Source of the DNA: Fimenecus sp964527585
GTDB taxonomy: Bacteria > Bacillota > Clostridia > Oscillospirales > Acutalibacteraceae
Length of the DNA stretch: 64,000 nt
Reading direction: 5' to 3'
Assembly: GCA_964527585.1 (NCBI GenBank)
Contig: CAZGPE010000006.1
Span: 21,530-85,529 of the forward strand
A program made the position numbers and the translations under genes. Below, piece after piece: positions 34,640 through 43,605 of this stretch. The notes under the pieces are model-generated. The model saw nothing but the letters and a program-made list of their open reading frames with translations. It did not search any database and had not been told where the DNA came from. How positions within the stretch are numbered: position 1 is the first letter of the stretch; each line of letters starts with the position of its first letter.

Positions 34640-35268
34640 TGACAAAAAAGCAACTTGCCGTTAAATCCGTTGAGGCACTCAAAGAATCATATCCCGAAGC
34701 AATTTGTTCACTTGTATATTCAGATCCGTTACAGCTTCTTATTGCCACAAGGCTGTCCGCTCAATGCACTGATGCACGGGTTAATCTCGTTACACCGGCT
34801 TTGTTCGATAAATACAAAACACTTGACGATTTCGCTCAGGCAAAAGTCGAAGATGTCGAAGAATTGATCCGTTCCTGCGGATTTTATCACAGCAAAGCAC
34901 GGGACATAATCGGAATAGCACAAAAGATCAAATCCGATTTTAACGGTGAAGTCCCCTCTTCAATCGAAGAATTGACATCTCTCCCCGGTGTCGGCAGAAA
35001 AACAGCCAATTTAATTATGGGTGATGTTTTTCATGCTCCGTCAAGTGTCGTTGCCGACACACATTTAATTAGAATTTCAAACCGTATAGGACTTGTAAGT
35101 ACAAAAGATCCGAAAGCAGTGGAATTCGAATTGAGGAAACTCCTTCCGCCGACGGAAAGCAATGACTTTTGCCATCGAACCGTTCTTCACGGCAGAGCAG
35201 TCTGTACGGCAAGGAAAGCAAAATGCGATGAATGTAATCTAAAAGAATTTTGCAAAAAAAAGATATAA
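34639..35268 (+). CDS. nth: Endonuclease III
   Basis: Bifunctional DNA glycosylase/AP lyase that removes oxidised pyrimidines. The helix-hairpin-helix LPGVGRKTA carries the catalytic Lys121, Asp140 is in VVADTHLIRISNRIG, and the [4Fe-4S] cluster cysteines follow the C-x6-C-x2-C-x5-C pattern near the C-terminus. Length 209 aa is typical. Start and upstream stop overlap as TAATG. Confidence 0.96.
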   Translation: MTKKQLAVKSVEALKESYPEAICSLVYSDPLQLLIATRLSAQCTDARVNLVTPALFDKYKTLDDFAQAKVEDVEELIRSCGFYHSKARDIIGIAQKIKSDFNGEVPSSIEELTSLPGVGRKTANLIMGDVFHAPSSVVADTHLIRISNRIGLVSTKDPKAVEFELRKLLPPTESNDFCHRTVLHGRAVCTARKAKCDECNLKEFCKKKI

Positions 35269-35277
35269 GGAAATAAT

Positions 35278-36306
35278 ATGTTTACACTTAATCCGACATA
35301 TTACAATTCGGTTTTGGTAGTACCGAAAGTAATGATTGAAAAATATATAAAAATGGCAAGTTTCTGTGCCGTTAAAACGCTGCTTTGGATATTAAATAAC
35401 CAAGGCGGTAATTTTTCTGTTGAAGAAATAGCTAAAGCGATCGGCTCATCTCCCGCAGACACAAAAGAGGCTCTCGATTATTGGATAAACGAAGGCATAC
35501 TATTAAATTCGGATACCGACAGCAATTCGGCACCTTCTCCAACTCGCAGCGATTCTTACTTAAAAAAAGAGCCTGAGTCTAAACCCGAACCTTCGCTTCC
35601 CCTTCAAAACATAAAATCCGAAATTCCCGAAATAAAGTTAATTCGTCCTACTTCCGCTCAGGTCAGCAACCGAATTGACACCGATTCGACTTTTTCGGGA
35701 CTTCTTAACCATATTCAAGTTATTCTCGGCAGACCTATCGGATACGATATGCAATCATCTGTTTTAATGATGTATGATTCATACGGACTTGATGTCGAAG
35801 TAATCTGCACATTGATACAGTTTTGTAAAAATCAGGGAAAATCCGCTAACGCTTATATTCTCAGTATGGCAAAATTATGGTATGAAAAAGATATAACAAC
35901 GCTTGAAAAAGCAAATGAATATATAGATATGAATAACCGTGTTATGAAAATTTATACCGAATTCTGTCAGTTAACGGGAATTGATGTTCCCAAGCCCACA
36001 CCGAAACAGACAGAAATGTTCGGTGAATGGGACAAAATGGGATTTTCGGTAGAGATGATGGTACTTGCATACAACGAAACCGTCGAAAGAAAAGGAAAAG
36101 TCCAATTCGGATATACAAATAAAATACTTTTAAGTTGGTTTGAAAAAGGTTATAAAACCCCTGCCGACATTCAAGCCGGAAAAGAAAGTTATAAAAAACA
36201 ACAGGAAAAACTCAATTCGGGTAACCGTTCTTATGACATTAACAAAGCAATTGAACAGGCTACTTCCGGAGATCTTATTTACAAAAAGAGAAAGAAGGCT
36301 GAATAA
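35278..36306 (+). CDS. DnaD-domain primosomal protein
   Basis: Replication restart/initiation protein. An N-terminal winged-helix region (residues 25-80, AVKTLLWILNNQGGNFSVEEI) is joined by a proline- and serine-rich linker to the C-terminal DnaD domain (about 135-220, with YDMQSSVLMMYDSYGLDVEV and GKSANAYILSMAKLW). At 342 aa it is longer than Bacillus DnaD, with an extra C-terminal segment. AAGGAAATA precedes the ATG. It overlaps the DnaC-like ATPase gene by one base, the usual partnership for helicase loading. Confidence 0.9.
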   Translation: MFTLNPTYYNSVLVVPKVMIEKYIKMASFCAVKTLLWILNNQGGNFSVEEIAKAIGSSPADTKEALDYWINEGILLNSDTDSNSAPSPTRSDSYLKKEPESKPEPSLPLQNIKSEIPEIKLIRPTSAQVSNRIDTDSTFSGLLNHIQVILGRPIGYDMQSSVLMMYDSYGLDVEVICTLIQFCKNQGKSANAYILSMAKLWYEKDITTLEKANEYIDMNNRVMKIYTEFCQLTGIDVPKPTPKQTEMFGEWDKMGFSVEMMVLAYNETVERKGKVQFGYTNKILLSWFEKGYKTPADIQAGKESYKKQQEKLNSGNRSYDINKAIEQATSGDLIYKKRKKAE

Positions 36307-37268
36307 TGAACTATACAAACAAGCAGGTTTCTCTTGCTCTCAATGTTATCAATTCACGCCGTCAAAGTGCCGAAAAATCAGCATCGGAAAGGCACGATGA
36401 ATTCGCTAAGCAGCATCCGGAACTTCTTATAATCGAACAGGAAATGTCAAACACCGGACTTGCGGCTGTAAAAGCAATGAACGATTGCAAAGATCCGAGA
36501 AAAGTTATATCGCAGCTTAAAGAAAAAAATCTCGGCTATCAAAAAGCAAGAAGAGATTTATTGGCTTTATGCGGTTTAGATGAAAATTATCTTAAGCCGA
36601 ATTATACTTGCAAAAAATGTTCCGACACGGGATTTTGCAACGGTGAAATTTGCGATTGTCTTGACGAAATACTAAAAAAAGAGGCTTTCAAATCACTTGC
36701 CGGCTCTTCCCCTCTTAAGATTTCTAAATTCGAAGATTTTGATCCGTCGCTCCAAAGCGATACTTTTTCAAGAGATAAAACCAATAAAATTTATAATTTT
36801 TGTAAAGAATACGCCGACGATTTCAGTAAAGAGTCTCCGAGTTTATTCTTTTACGGTAATACCGGCTTAGGAAAAACCCATCTTTCTCTCGCAATTGCCG
36901 GAAAAGTTATTGATAAAGGATACGGAGTTGTTTACGGCTCTGCGCAAACACTGTTTAACCTTCTTGAGCGTGAACATTTCGGAAGAAGCAGCGATCCCGA
37001 CGGCACAACGGAAGACAAACTTATGTCTTGCGATTTACTCATTCTCGATGATCTCGGTGCCGAATTTACCACTCAGTTTACCGTCGCCGCACTATACAAC
37101 ATAATCAATACAAGAATGGCAAAAGAACTTCCCACCATCATAAATTCAAATGTTCCGATCGAAGAACTCGAAAGCAGATACTCGGAAAGAATAACCTCAA
37201 GAATTATCGGTACTTACCAAACAGTTCAGTTTGTCGGAAAAGATGTAAGACAGTTAAAATCATTTTAA
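36306..37268 (+). CDS. DnaC/DnaI-like helicase-loader ATPase
   Basis: AAA+ ATPase that loads the replicative helicase. A zinc-type cysteine group (Cys102, Cys105, Cys111, Cys116/118) precedes the ATPase domain; Walker A is GNTGLGKTH (184-192), Walker B LLILDDLGAE, followed by NSNVPIEEL and SRIIGT (sensor region). Length 320 aa matches DnaI. Translationally coupled to the DnaD gene and last in its operon. Confidence 0.93.
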   Translation: MNYTNKQVSLALNVINSRRQSAEKSASERHDEFAKQHPELLIIEQEMSNTGLAAVKAMNDCKDPRKVISQLKEKNLGYQKARRDLLALCGLDENYLKPNYTCKKCSDTGFCNGEICDCLDEILKKEAFKSLAGSSPLKISKFEDFDPSLQSDTFSRDKTNKIYNFCKEYADDFSKESPSLFFYGNTGLGKTHLSLAIAGKVIDKGYGVVYGSAQTLFNLLEREHFGRSSDPDGTTEDKLMSCDLLILDDLGAEFTTQFTVAALYNIINTRMAKELPTIINSNVPIEELESRYSERITSRIIGTYQTVQFVGKDVRQLKSF

Positions 37269-37274
37269 TCACTG

Positions 37275-37310
37275 AAAGAGATGTTTCAAAAACATCTCTT
37301 TTATTTTTTT
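37275..37310 (+). terminator. Intrinsic terminator of the xre-nth-dnaD-dnaC operon
   Basis: AAAGAGATGTTT pairs with AACATCTCTTT over a short loop, followed by TTATTTTTTT. Confidence 0.88.
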
Positions 37311-37319
37311 AGAATACTA

Positions 37320-37348
37320 TTGACAAACGGAAAATAATGGATTATTAT
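37320..37348 (+). promoter_or_regulatory. SigA-type promoter of the GntR/ABC operon
   Basis: TTGACA (37320-37325), 17-bp spacer, TATTAT (37343-37348); the operator candidate begins five bases later. Confidence 0.82.
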
Positions 37349-37352
37349 AAAA

Positions 37353-37375
37353 CTGTGCTAATCGTAATAGCACAG
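37353..37375. promoter_or_regulatory. Operator candidate for the GntR (YtrA-type) regulator
   Basis: A perfect inverted repeat CTGTGCTA-7 nt-TAGCACAG lies just downstream of the -10 box and covers the expected transcription start. This is the position and symmetry expected for an autoregulating YtrA-family repressor. Confidence 0.7.
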
Positions 37376-37415
37376 TTGACACAGTGCATTGTTAAATTAC
37401 AGGAGGTGATTAAAG

Positions 37416-37790
37416 TTGCAGATTTTTATTGATTACCGGTCAAGAACTCCGATATACGAACAAATTAAAACTCAAATTATCAAACTGATAAACTGCGGAG
37501 AACTTAAAAGCGGTGATCAGCTTCCGTCTTTAAGACAGCTCTCGGCTGAACTGTCGGTTAACATCAACACCATTAAGCGTTCGTTTTTTGAACTCGAAGA
37601 ACAGGGAATTATATATTCCGTTGCGGGAAAAGGCGTATTTGTTACGGAAAAGCCCGATTATGATGTTTACCTGAACAATTCCTTGGATAATATCAAAACA
37701 GCGATTATCAACGCCAAATCGGTGGGAGCAACAAAAAACGACATTATAACTTTAATCGAAAATATTTATTCGGGAGATGATGACAAATGA
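37416..37790 (+). CDS. GntR family regulator, YtrA subfamily
   Basis: Transcriptional repressor of the ABC transporter encoded after it. The 124-residue protein has the winged helix at residues 10-75 (PIYEQIKTQIIKLINCGELK, LPSLRQLSAELSVNINTIKR) and only a short C-terminal dimerisation region, the hallmark of the YtrA subfamily. The start is TTG at 37416, backed by the near-perfect ribosome binding site AGGAGGTGAT. It overlaps the ATPase gene by 4 bp. Confidence 0.92.
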   Translation: MQIFIDYRSRTPIYEQIKTQIIKLINCGELKSGDQLPSLRQLSAELSVNINTIKRSFFELEEQGIIYSVAGKGVFVTEKPDYDVYLNNSLDNIKTAIINAKSVGATKNDIITLIENIYSGDDDK

Positions 37791-38686
37791 TAGAAATCAA
37801 AAACATCACAAAAAAATTCGACGATTTTACTGCCATAGAAAATATCAGTTTTAATGTTAAACCGACTTCGATTTACGGTTTGATCGGATACAACGGCGCC
37901 GGTAAAACAACGCTTTTGAAAACAGTAGCGGGAATTTACCGTGCCGACGCAGGTGAAGTTCTTCTTGACGGACAGTCTTCATACAACAACAATGATTTAA
38001 GGAAGAACTTATTTTATATCCCCGATGATTTGTACTTTCCCCTTAACTCAACTCCGCTGAGCATGGCAAAGTTTTACTCGAATTATTATCCTAACTTCAA
38101 TATGAAAACCTTTGAAAATTTGATTGAAGTTTTCGGATTGGAAAAGAAAAAAAGAATAAGAGGATTTTCAAAAGGTATGCAAAGACAAACCGAAATTATC
38201 CTCGGACTTTCGGCAAATCCGAAATATCTTCTACTCGATGAAACCTTTGACGGTCTTGATCCTCAAAAGAAAGAAATATCGAAAAAACTTTTCATTGAAT
38301 ATATCGCAAAAAACGATGCTTCGATAATTATTTCTTCCCACAACCTGACCGAACTTGCAAATCTCTGCGACCATGTCGGACTTATTAACGGTAAAAAGCT
38401 CACTATGGATTGCTGTGTAGATGACATATCGGCAAATTACAGTAAATTCCGTCTTATATTCGACCGAAATATTACCGAAGAAGATTTTTCAAGTTTCAAA
38501 TACAAATCTATAGATATTGATTCTAAAATCGTTACGGTTATATTTGAAGGAAACGCAAAAGAACAAGCGGAAAAACTTAACGCTCTGCGTCCTATTGCAA
38601 TTGACGAATATAAACTTACTATGGAAGAAGTATTCTTAAATGAAATGGAGGATAAGAAATATGATATTACAAAAATCTTTGAATGA
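37787..38686 (+). CDS. ABC transporter ATPase (YtrB-like)
   Basis: Nucleotide-binding subunit, 299 aa. Walker A is GYNGAGKTT near residue 37, the signature is GFSKGMQRQTEII (a variant of LSGGQ common in this exporter type) and Walker B is YLLLDETFDGLD. It is flanked by its YtrA-type regulator and a large permease, the arrangement of the ytr-like cell-envelope stress transporters. Overlaps the permease gene by 26 bp. Confidence 0.92.
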   Translation: MIEIKNITKKFDDFTAIENISFNVKPTSIYGLIGYNGAGKTTLLKTVAGIYRADAGEVLLDGQSSYNNNDLRKNLFYIPDDLYFPLNSTPLSMAKFYSNYYPNFNMKTFENLIEVFGLEKKKRIRGFSKGMQRQTEIILGLSANPKYLLLDETFDGLDPQKKEISKKLFIEYIAKNDASIIISSHNLTELANLCDHVGLINGKKLTMDCCVDDISANYSKFRLIFDRNITEEDFSSFKYKSIDIDSKIVTVIFEGNAKEQAEKLNALRPIAIDEYKLTMEEVFLNEMEDKKYDITKIFE

Positions 38687-41096
38687 CAGAGTCGCCGCTA
38701 ACGACCTCAGAAAAAGTTTCATAACTATCCTGCCTTACAGTATAGTTGCGTTTTTGGTCCTTTGCACCACTCATATAATTCCGGTATTGAAATATATATC
38801 ATCCGACACATTCAAATCAAAGCCGCATAACAACATTCTTTTAATGTTTTGTGAAGACTCAACCGTTACTAATTTAATTCAAATCGGTATGGTTTTATGC
38901 GGAATGATAATGGCAATAACACTGTTCAGGTTTTTACTCACTAAAAAGAGCGTTAATGTTTATTTGAGTTTCGGCATCACCCGTTCGAGACTTTATTTCA
39001 ACAGAGTTTTTGCCGCTATGCTGTCAATTTTCGCAGCGACATTTATTCCCAACTTTATAACTCTTATAATCAATCTTTCGGCTTTCGGATACAGTTCTCA
39101 CTTGATGAATGTATTCTGCTACGAATTCCTCTTTTCCTTTGTAAGCGGAATTTCCGGCTTTGCTCTCGGAACGGTCAGTATGATAATATCGGGATGTTTA
39201 GCCGAAGCGCTCTTAGTTAATTTCGGTCTTTCGCTTTATTCGTTAGGTGCATTGTTAACGGTAGATTCATTGAAGAACACAATGCTCCGAGGATACATTT
39301 ACTCTACATCCAATTATATAGATCTCAGAAATAAGTTTTATTTGTTTTCGATTTGGAATTTTGCAATAGACTTAGACTACGATCTTACCGAAAGCAGTTC
39401 CCTTTTATCCGCAATCGGCGCACGAACCGAACTTCCCCTTGACAAAAGTGTAGTTGTTGATTTAGGCGTTTTGCTTCCCCTTCTTGTTTGGATCGCTATA
39501 TCGGTTGTTCTCATCGCTTTAGGCTGCTTACTGATCAATATGCGCAAAAGCGAAAACTCAAATTCATTCGGAAAGATTTATCTTCCGAGTGCAATAAACG
39601 GTGCTACGGTATTTTTAGTTGTATTGGCATTGTGCTGTAATTCAATCACAAACGCTTATGCATATTCAAGTACGACACCGCTATATCAGAATTTGAAACT
39701 TTGCTTACTTATAATATTTGCGATTTCGTTATTTGTTTTTATCGGAGCGGAACTTATAATCAAGCGTAATTTCAAAAAAACTCTTAAGACCTTACCCGTT
39801 TTCGCTGCTTTATTCATTATTTCGGCATTCGGTATAACCGTTATCTCAACCGGTTATTTCGGAAGTTATAACAAGCTTCCCGAACCCGATCAAATCAAAT
39901 CTGCCGCATTTGATATAAACGATGATAGGAACATTTTCAATTACGGTGCAACAGCTCATAAATATTACAGCGAAAACTCAAAAGACATTGAAAAAGCCGT
40001 TTCGCTCTTCAATATGATAGCAAACGATTCATACTCAAAAGGCGACGAATATGCTAACTACATTTCATTTGCCTTCGAACTTACCGACGGAACAACTTAC
40101 GAAAGACGCTTCAGAGTTTTCACGGAAGATGTTTACGATCAGTATACGAGAGGTGTTTATGACACCGACTATTTCAAAAACTATATAAAAAGGCTCTTCG
40201 TTGACATAAATACCGAAACTACCGATGATGAAGCCGAAAATAATTATTACGGCTCAATTGTCTATTCATCGGATACAGGCGAGTACACTCCGGGTGCGGC
40301 AAAGAATTGGAATTGGTATTATGTCGGAAATCAATTCCTTGTCGACAATTACTCAAGTGCTTACGGAGAAGGCAAACTCAACACAGTGGAAAACATTGAC
40401 GGATTACTCGAAGCACTTTATAAAGACTTGATTACGATGTCATACGATGAAATTTACAGTAACGATGAAAAACCGATTTGCGTATTGGCAACAAATATCG
40501 ACAGAGCCGAATTGACAACCGATAAAATCGAAAACAACTACGGTTGGTTGGAAAGAACGGTTATAGTCGATGACTTAAGTTATCAAAACGACTATGTTCA
40601 GGAAACCCTCAGTTCCGGTGTGGTTTATCGCTTTATCAATGTTTATCCGAGTATGAAAAACACGATTGATTTTCTTAATTCGCAAGGCGAAACACCGTTA
40701 GTATATTCGGGAAAAATTAAAGAAGTATATTACTGTGATTCGGATGTTTATCCTTGGAAAATACTCAAAGACAGTAGCGAAAGCAAATATTTCAGCGTAT
40801 CCGAAGGATTTTCACACGGCAGTTACTATTACGGATACAGTGAAGACGAAAACCTTCCGGAAAGCATACTTCTTATTGATTATATCAAATACACTTATGA
40901 AAAAAGCGGTAATAAACTTATCTGCATAAGCGATGCTGACAAATCGGCTCAAATTGTATCAAAAGCCCTTCCCTTCTATACTTTCTCGAATTCAACCGAA
41001 AAAGGAAGATATATATTTGCGGTTTATGATGACAACACCATCATTCCCCTTTATGTCCCTGCCTCAAAATTAGAAGTGTTTTTTAACGCTGTATAA
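38661..41096 (+). CDS. Large ABC transporter permease with extracytoplasmic domain
   Basis: Membrane subunit paired with the YtrB-like ATPase. The first 400 residues contain about eight to nine hydrophobic segments; the remainder, from about residue 405, is a polar domain rich in Tyr, Asp and Ser that resembles the DUF6449 region of Clostridia permeases and should lie outside the cell. Length 811 aa from ATG 38661, which follows GGAGG; an in-frame ATG at 38640 lies deeper in the ATPase gene. Substrate is unknown; such systems are often linked to antimicrobial-peptide stress. Confidence 0.82.
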   Translation: MILQKSLNDRVAANDLRKSFITILPYSIVAFLVLCTTHIIPVLKYISSDTFKSKPHNNILLMFCEDSTVTNLIQIGMVLCGMIMAITLFRFLLTKKSVNVYLSFGITRSRLYFNRVFAAMLSIFAATFIPNFITLIINLSAFGYSSHLMNVFCYEFLFSFVSGISGFALGTVSMIISGCLAEALLVNFGLSLYSLGALLTVDSLKNTMLRGYIYSTSNYIDLRNKFYLFSIWNFAIDLDYDLTESSSLLSAIGARTELPLDKSVVVDLGVLLPLLVWIAISVVLIALGCLLINMRKSENSNSFGKIYLPSAINGATVFLVVLALCCNSITNAYAYSSTTPLYQNLKLCLLIIFAISLFVFIGAELIIKRNFKKTLKTLPVFAALFIISAFGITVISTGYFGSYNKLPEPDQIKSAAFDINDDRNIFNYGATAHKYYSENSKDIEKAVSLFNMIANDSYSKGDEYANYISFAFELTDGTTYERRFRVFTEDVYDQYTRGVYDTDYFKNYIKRLFVDINTETTDDEAENNYYGSIVYSSDTGEYTPGAAKNWNWYYVGNQFLVDNYSSAYGEGKLNTVENIDGLLEALYKDLITMSYDEIYSNDEKPICVLATNIDRAELTTDKIENNYGWLERTVIVDDLSYQNDYVQETLSSGVVYRFINVYPSMKNTIDFLNSQGETPLVYSGKIKEVYYCDSDVYPWKILKDSSESKYFSVSEGFSHGSYYYGYSEDENLPESILLIDYIKYTYEKSGNKLICISDADKSAQIVSKALPFYTFSNSTEKGRYIFAVYDDNTIIPLYVPASKLEVFFNAV

Positions 41097-41108
41097 TTCT
41101 TAAAACAA

Positions 41109-41147
41109 AACAGAGCTGTTTCTTTAATTGAAACAGCTCTGTTTTTT
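41109..41147 (+). terminator. Intrinsic terminator of the GntR/ABC operon
   Basis: A 12-bp perfect stem CAGAGCTGTTTC/GAAACAGCTCTG followed by six T. Confidence 0.92.
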
Positions 41148-41172
41148 ATATAAAATTTTATAAAAAGACAAA

Positions 41173-41197
41173 AAAATAACTCCCCTATTGGAGAGCT
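41173..41197 (-). terminator. Intrinsic terminator of 5S rRNA
   Basis: Read on the minus strand, AGCTCTCC pairs with GGGGAGTT (8 bp with two G-U pairs) around an AATA loop, followed by ATTTTTTT. Confidence 0.8.
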
Positions 41198-41209
41198 ACT
41201 TTTGTTGAT

Positions 41210-41325
<116 letters not shown>

Positions 41326-41332
41326 TGAGAAA

Positions 41333-41370
41333 CTTTGTCTTGCGACTTATCTCTCAACGACAAGACAAAG
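41333..41370 (-). other. Leader hairpin upstream of 5S rRNA
   Basis: CTTTGTCTTG (41333-41342) and CAAGACAAAG (41361-41370) form a perfect 10-bp inverted repeat immediately before the mature 5S end and right after the promoter. It is probably a precursor processing stem. Confidence 0.6.
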
Positions 41371-41397
41371 TATATCACAGTGTTTTTCAAAAATCAA
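41369..41397 (-). promoter_or_regulatory. SigA-type promoter of the 5S rRNA gene
   Basis: On the minus strand TTGATT (41397-41392), 17-bp spacer, TATACT (41374-41369). Confidence 0.78.
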
Positions 41398-41431
41398 GTC
41401 TTTTTTTCATATTTTTTTAACTTTTTGTGAT

Positions 41432-41932
41432 TTATGACTTAATATACACTTTTTCGATTTGTCCGATGTAAATTTTGTGAAAATCGCCGGCTGCATAATT
41501 GTTCATTATACTTTCATCAATAAATCCGGATTTGTCAATTGTGTCAACGGCAATTTTCTTAAGGACAAATACAACTTCCGCCTGTTCGAAGGTTACACTC
41601 TTTTCAACGCTTATCGGAATGAATCCGGTTTCTTTTGCTTTATCGGTGTCTCTCCCCGACTTTGAACCGCAAATGCCCAATTCTTTTTTATAATTTCCGC
41701 CAAAGAAAGAAAGAGTAAATGTATCGTTATTTTCCATATATCCGAATGTATGTCTCTGAGGACGAACAAAACACGCAACAACATCTTTGCCCCAAAGTTC
41801 CCCGACCATACCCCAACTTACCGTCATCGTATTCCAATCACCGATATTTCCCGCTGTAAGAAGAGCCCAATCGTTCGCTATCATCTCAACCGGTGATTTC
41901 TTAAGTTGTCTTACATCTATTTCCTTAAGCAT
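41432..41932 (-). CDS. Flavin reductase-like (FMN-binding split barrel) protein
   Basis: Probable FMN-binding oxidoreductase of 166 aa. The sequence WALLTAGNIGDWNTMTVSWG, then VACFVRPQRHTFGYMEN and FTLSFFG, is the flavin reductase family pattern seen in many anaerobes. GGAGGAAAA precedes ATG 41932. It stands alone; its electron donor and acceptor are unknown. Confidence 0.88.
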   Translation of the reverse strand: MLKEIDVRQLKKSPVEMIANDWALLTAGNIGDWNTMTVSWGMVGELWGKDVVACFVRPQRHTFGYMENNDTFTLSFFGGNYKKELGICGSKSGRDTDKAKETGFIPISVEKSVTFEQAEVVFVLKKIAVDTIDKSGFIDESIMNNYAAGDFHKIYIGQIEKVYIKS

Positions 41933-41992
41933 ATTTTTCCTCCTAAAATTTCTGTTAAATATATTATATACCGATTTTGAATTTATGACAAT

Positions 41993-42022
41993 AAAAAGGC
42001 GGAGAATTTCTCCGCCTTTTCA
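41993..42022. terminator. Intrinsic terminator after htrA
   Basis: AAAAGGCGGAGAA pairs with TTCTCCGCCTTTT around almost no loop; A-rich and T-rich flanks allow action in both directions, chiefly for the gene ending at 42037. Confidence 0.88.
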
Positions 42023-42036
42023 GATTTAACTTTTAA

Positions 42037-43566
42037 TCAGTTTTGCGAACCCTGTCCGTAGAAATAACTGAATGGATTATATGCCTGAGTAGTTGTTTCC
42101 TGATAAGTCGATGTATCGCCTTTATCTTCAACCAAAACAACTTTTACATCAAATTCAGTAAGTTGATAATTATTATCAATATGGCATACGGTAAGCGTTA
42201 ATTCGTCGCCTACGCTTGAATTTTCGATTATATCGGGAAGTTTATCCGCAGTATCCAATTCTTCGCCGTTTACCTTTATAATAAGGTCTCCGACAGTAAC
42301 CTGAGTGTTTACAAGCGGACTGTCCGTCGATATGCTTTTAATAACAAGCGAACCTGCCGGCAAGCCTTTCACTCCTACGAGCATACTGTATGTCTGGCTT
42401 GACTGAGCCGGAGTATAAGTAATACCGAGTTTTGCTCTGTTAGTAACATAACCATTCTTTACAATATCGTTATAAACTTCTACAAAAGTCGAACTCGGTA
42501 CCGCAAATCCCATACCTTCATAATCCGTGCTTGAAATTTTCGATGAGTTAATTCCGATAAGCTGACCTTTTGAGTTAACAAGTGCGCCGCCTGAATTACC
42601 CGGGTTAATAGCGGCTGTATGCTGAATACAGTTCATTTCATATCCGATTTCACTGTTTATCGGTCTTGCAATCGCAGAAACCATTCCGTTAGTAAACGAA
42701 CCGGCAAAATCAGTTCCGCCGGGATTACCGATTGCATAAACAGTCTCGCCTACACGAAGTGTATCCGAATCACCGATCTCAAGCGCCGAAAGTCCCGATT
42801 TATGAATTCTTAAAACCGCAATATCGGTTTTTGCATCATATCCGACAAGAGTTGCATCATACTGAGATTCATCATGAAGCTGAACTTTTATAATTCCGCC
42901 GTCGGAAACGACATGAGAACAGGTTATAACATAAGTGTATTCTCCGTTGTCGTCTGCGCCGACTATGACTCCCGATCCCTCACCGCTGAGCGTTGTGTTT
43001 GAATATCCCGAATAAACAAGAATTCCGACTGAAGATTCTTTTATTTTTTCGTAAACTCCGACTCCCGTAAGTTCACCTGTCGCATCCGTCATGGCAGCAG
43101 AATCCGATTCTTCAATGGAAAGAGTCGGACCGTCTACTTTTACTTTTTCACTCTCGGTTCCTTTTATGCCCGCATAAATCATCGCAATCAAACCGATTAC
43201 AACAGCGGCGCATAAAATAATTATGAATATTTTCTTTCCTTTTTTATTTCCGTTTGTGCTGTTTGAAGGAACAAATTCGCCGTTCACTACATATCCGTCA
43301 TTTGAATGACCGGTGTTATACGATGCGTTAAACGGACGGTTCTGTCGGTAAGAATTGTCATTATAAACATAATTCGGATTGTGTCCGTAACCGTTACTAC
43401 CGTAATATCCGTTATTTTGGCGGTTATATCCGCAGTTGTTTTGGCCGTATTGATTGGCATTGTTGGGATTATAATTGTTTTGCGAATATGAATTTGTGTT
43501 ATTTGCACCGTAATTGCCGTCGGAAGAATCCGTGTTCGGTGTCTTGTTTTCATTAAAATCGCTCAT
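42037..43566 (-). CDS. htrA: HtrA/DegP-type membrane-anchored serine protease
   Basis: Quality-control protease acting outside the membrane. Residues 1-105 are a cytoplasmic Asn/Tyr/Gly-rich repeat-like tail, 112-133 the membrane anchor. The trypsin-like domain has His218 in TCSHVV, Asp248 in KTDIAVL and Ser325 in NPGNSGGA; a PDZ domain fills about 395-495 (AGSLVIKSISTDSPL, VGDLIIKVNGEEL). It is 39 bp downstream of a sensor kinase gene on the same strand, suggesting control by that two-component system. GGAGG precedes ATG at some distance. Confidence 0.95.
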   Translation of the reverse strand: MSDFNENKTPNTDSSDGNYGANNTNSYSQNNYNPNNANQYGQNNCGYNRQNNGYYGSNGYGHNPNYVYNDNSYRQNRPFNASYNTGHSNDGYVVNGEFVPSNSTNGNKKGKKIFIIILCAAVVIGLIAMIYAGIKGTESEKVKVDGPTLSIEESDSAAMTDATGELTGVGVYEKIKESSVGILVYSGYSNTTLSGEGSGVIVGADDNGEYTYVITCSHVVSDGGIIKVQLHDESQYDATLVGYDAKTDIAVLRIHKSGLSALEIGDSDTLRVGETVYAIGNPGGTDFAGSFTNGMVSAIARPINSEIGYEMNCIQHTAAINPGNSGGALVNSKGQLIGINSSKISSTDYEGMGFAVPSSTFVEVYNDIVKNGYVTNRAKLGITYTPAQSSQTYSMLVGVKGLPAGSLVIKSISTDSPLVNTQVTVGDLIIKVNGEELDTADKLPDIIENSSVGDELTLTVCHIDNNYQLTEFDVKVVLVEDKGDTSTYQETTTQAYNPFSYFYGQGSQN

Positions 43567-43605
43567 TGGAAAGGAACCTCCTGTTTATATAAACCGTTTC
43601 CGTAT

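Noticed and set aside
43287..43553. Two open frames on opposite strands rich in Thr/Ile/Val
   Set aside because: Both are shadows of the repetitive Asn/Tyr-rich tail of HtrA.
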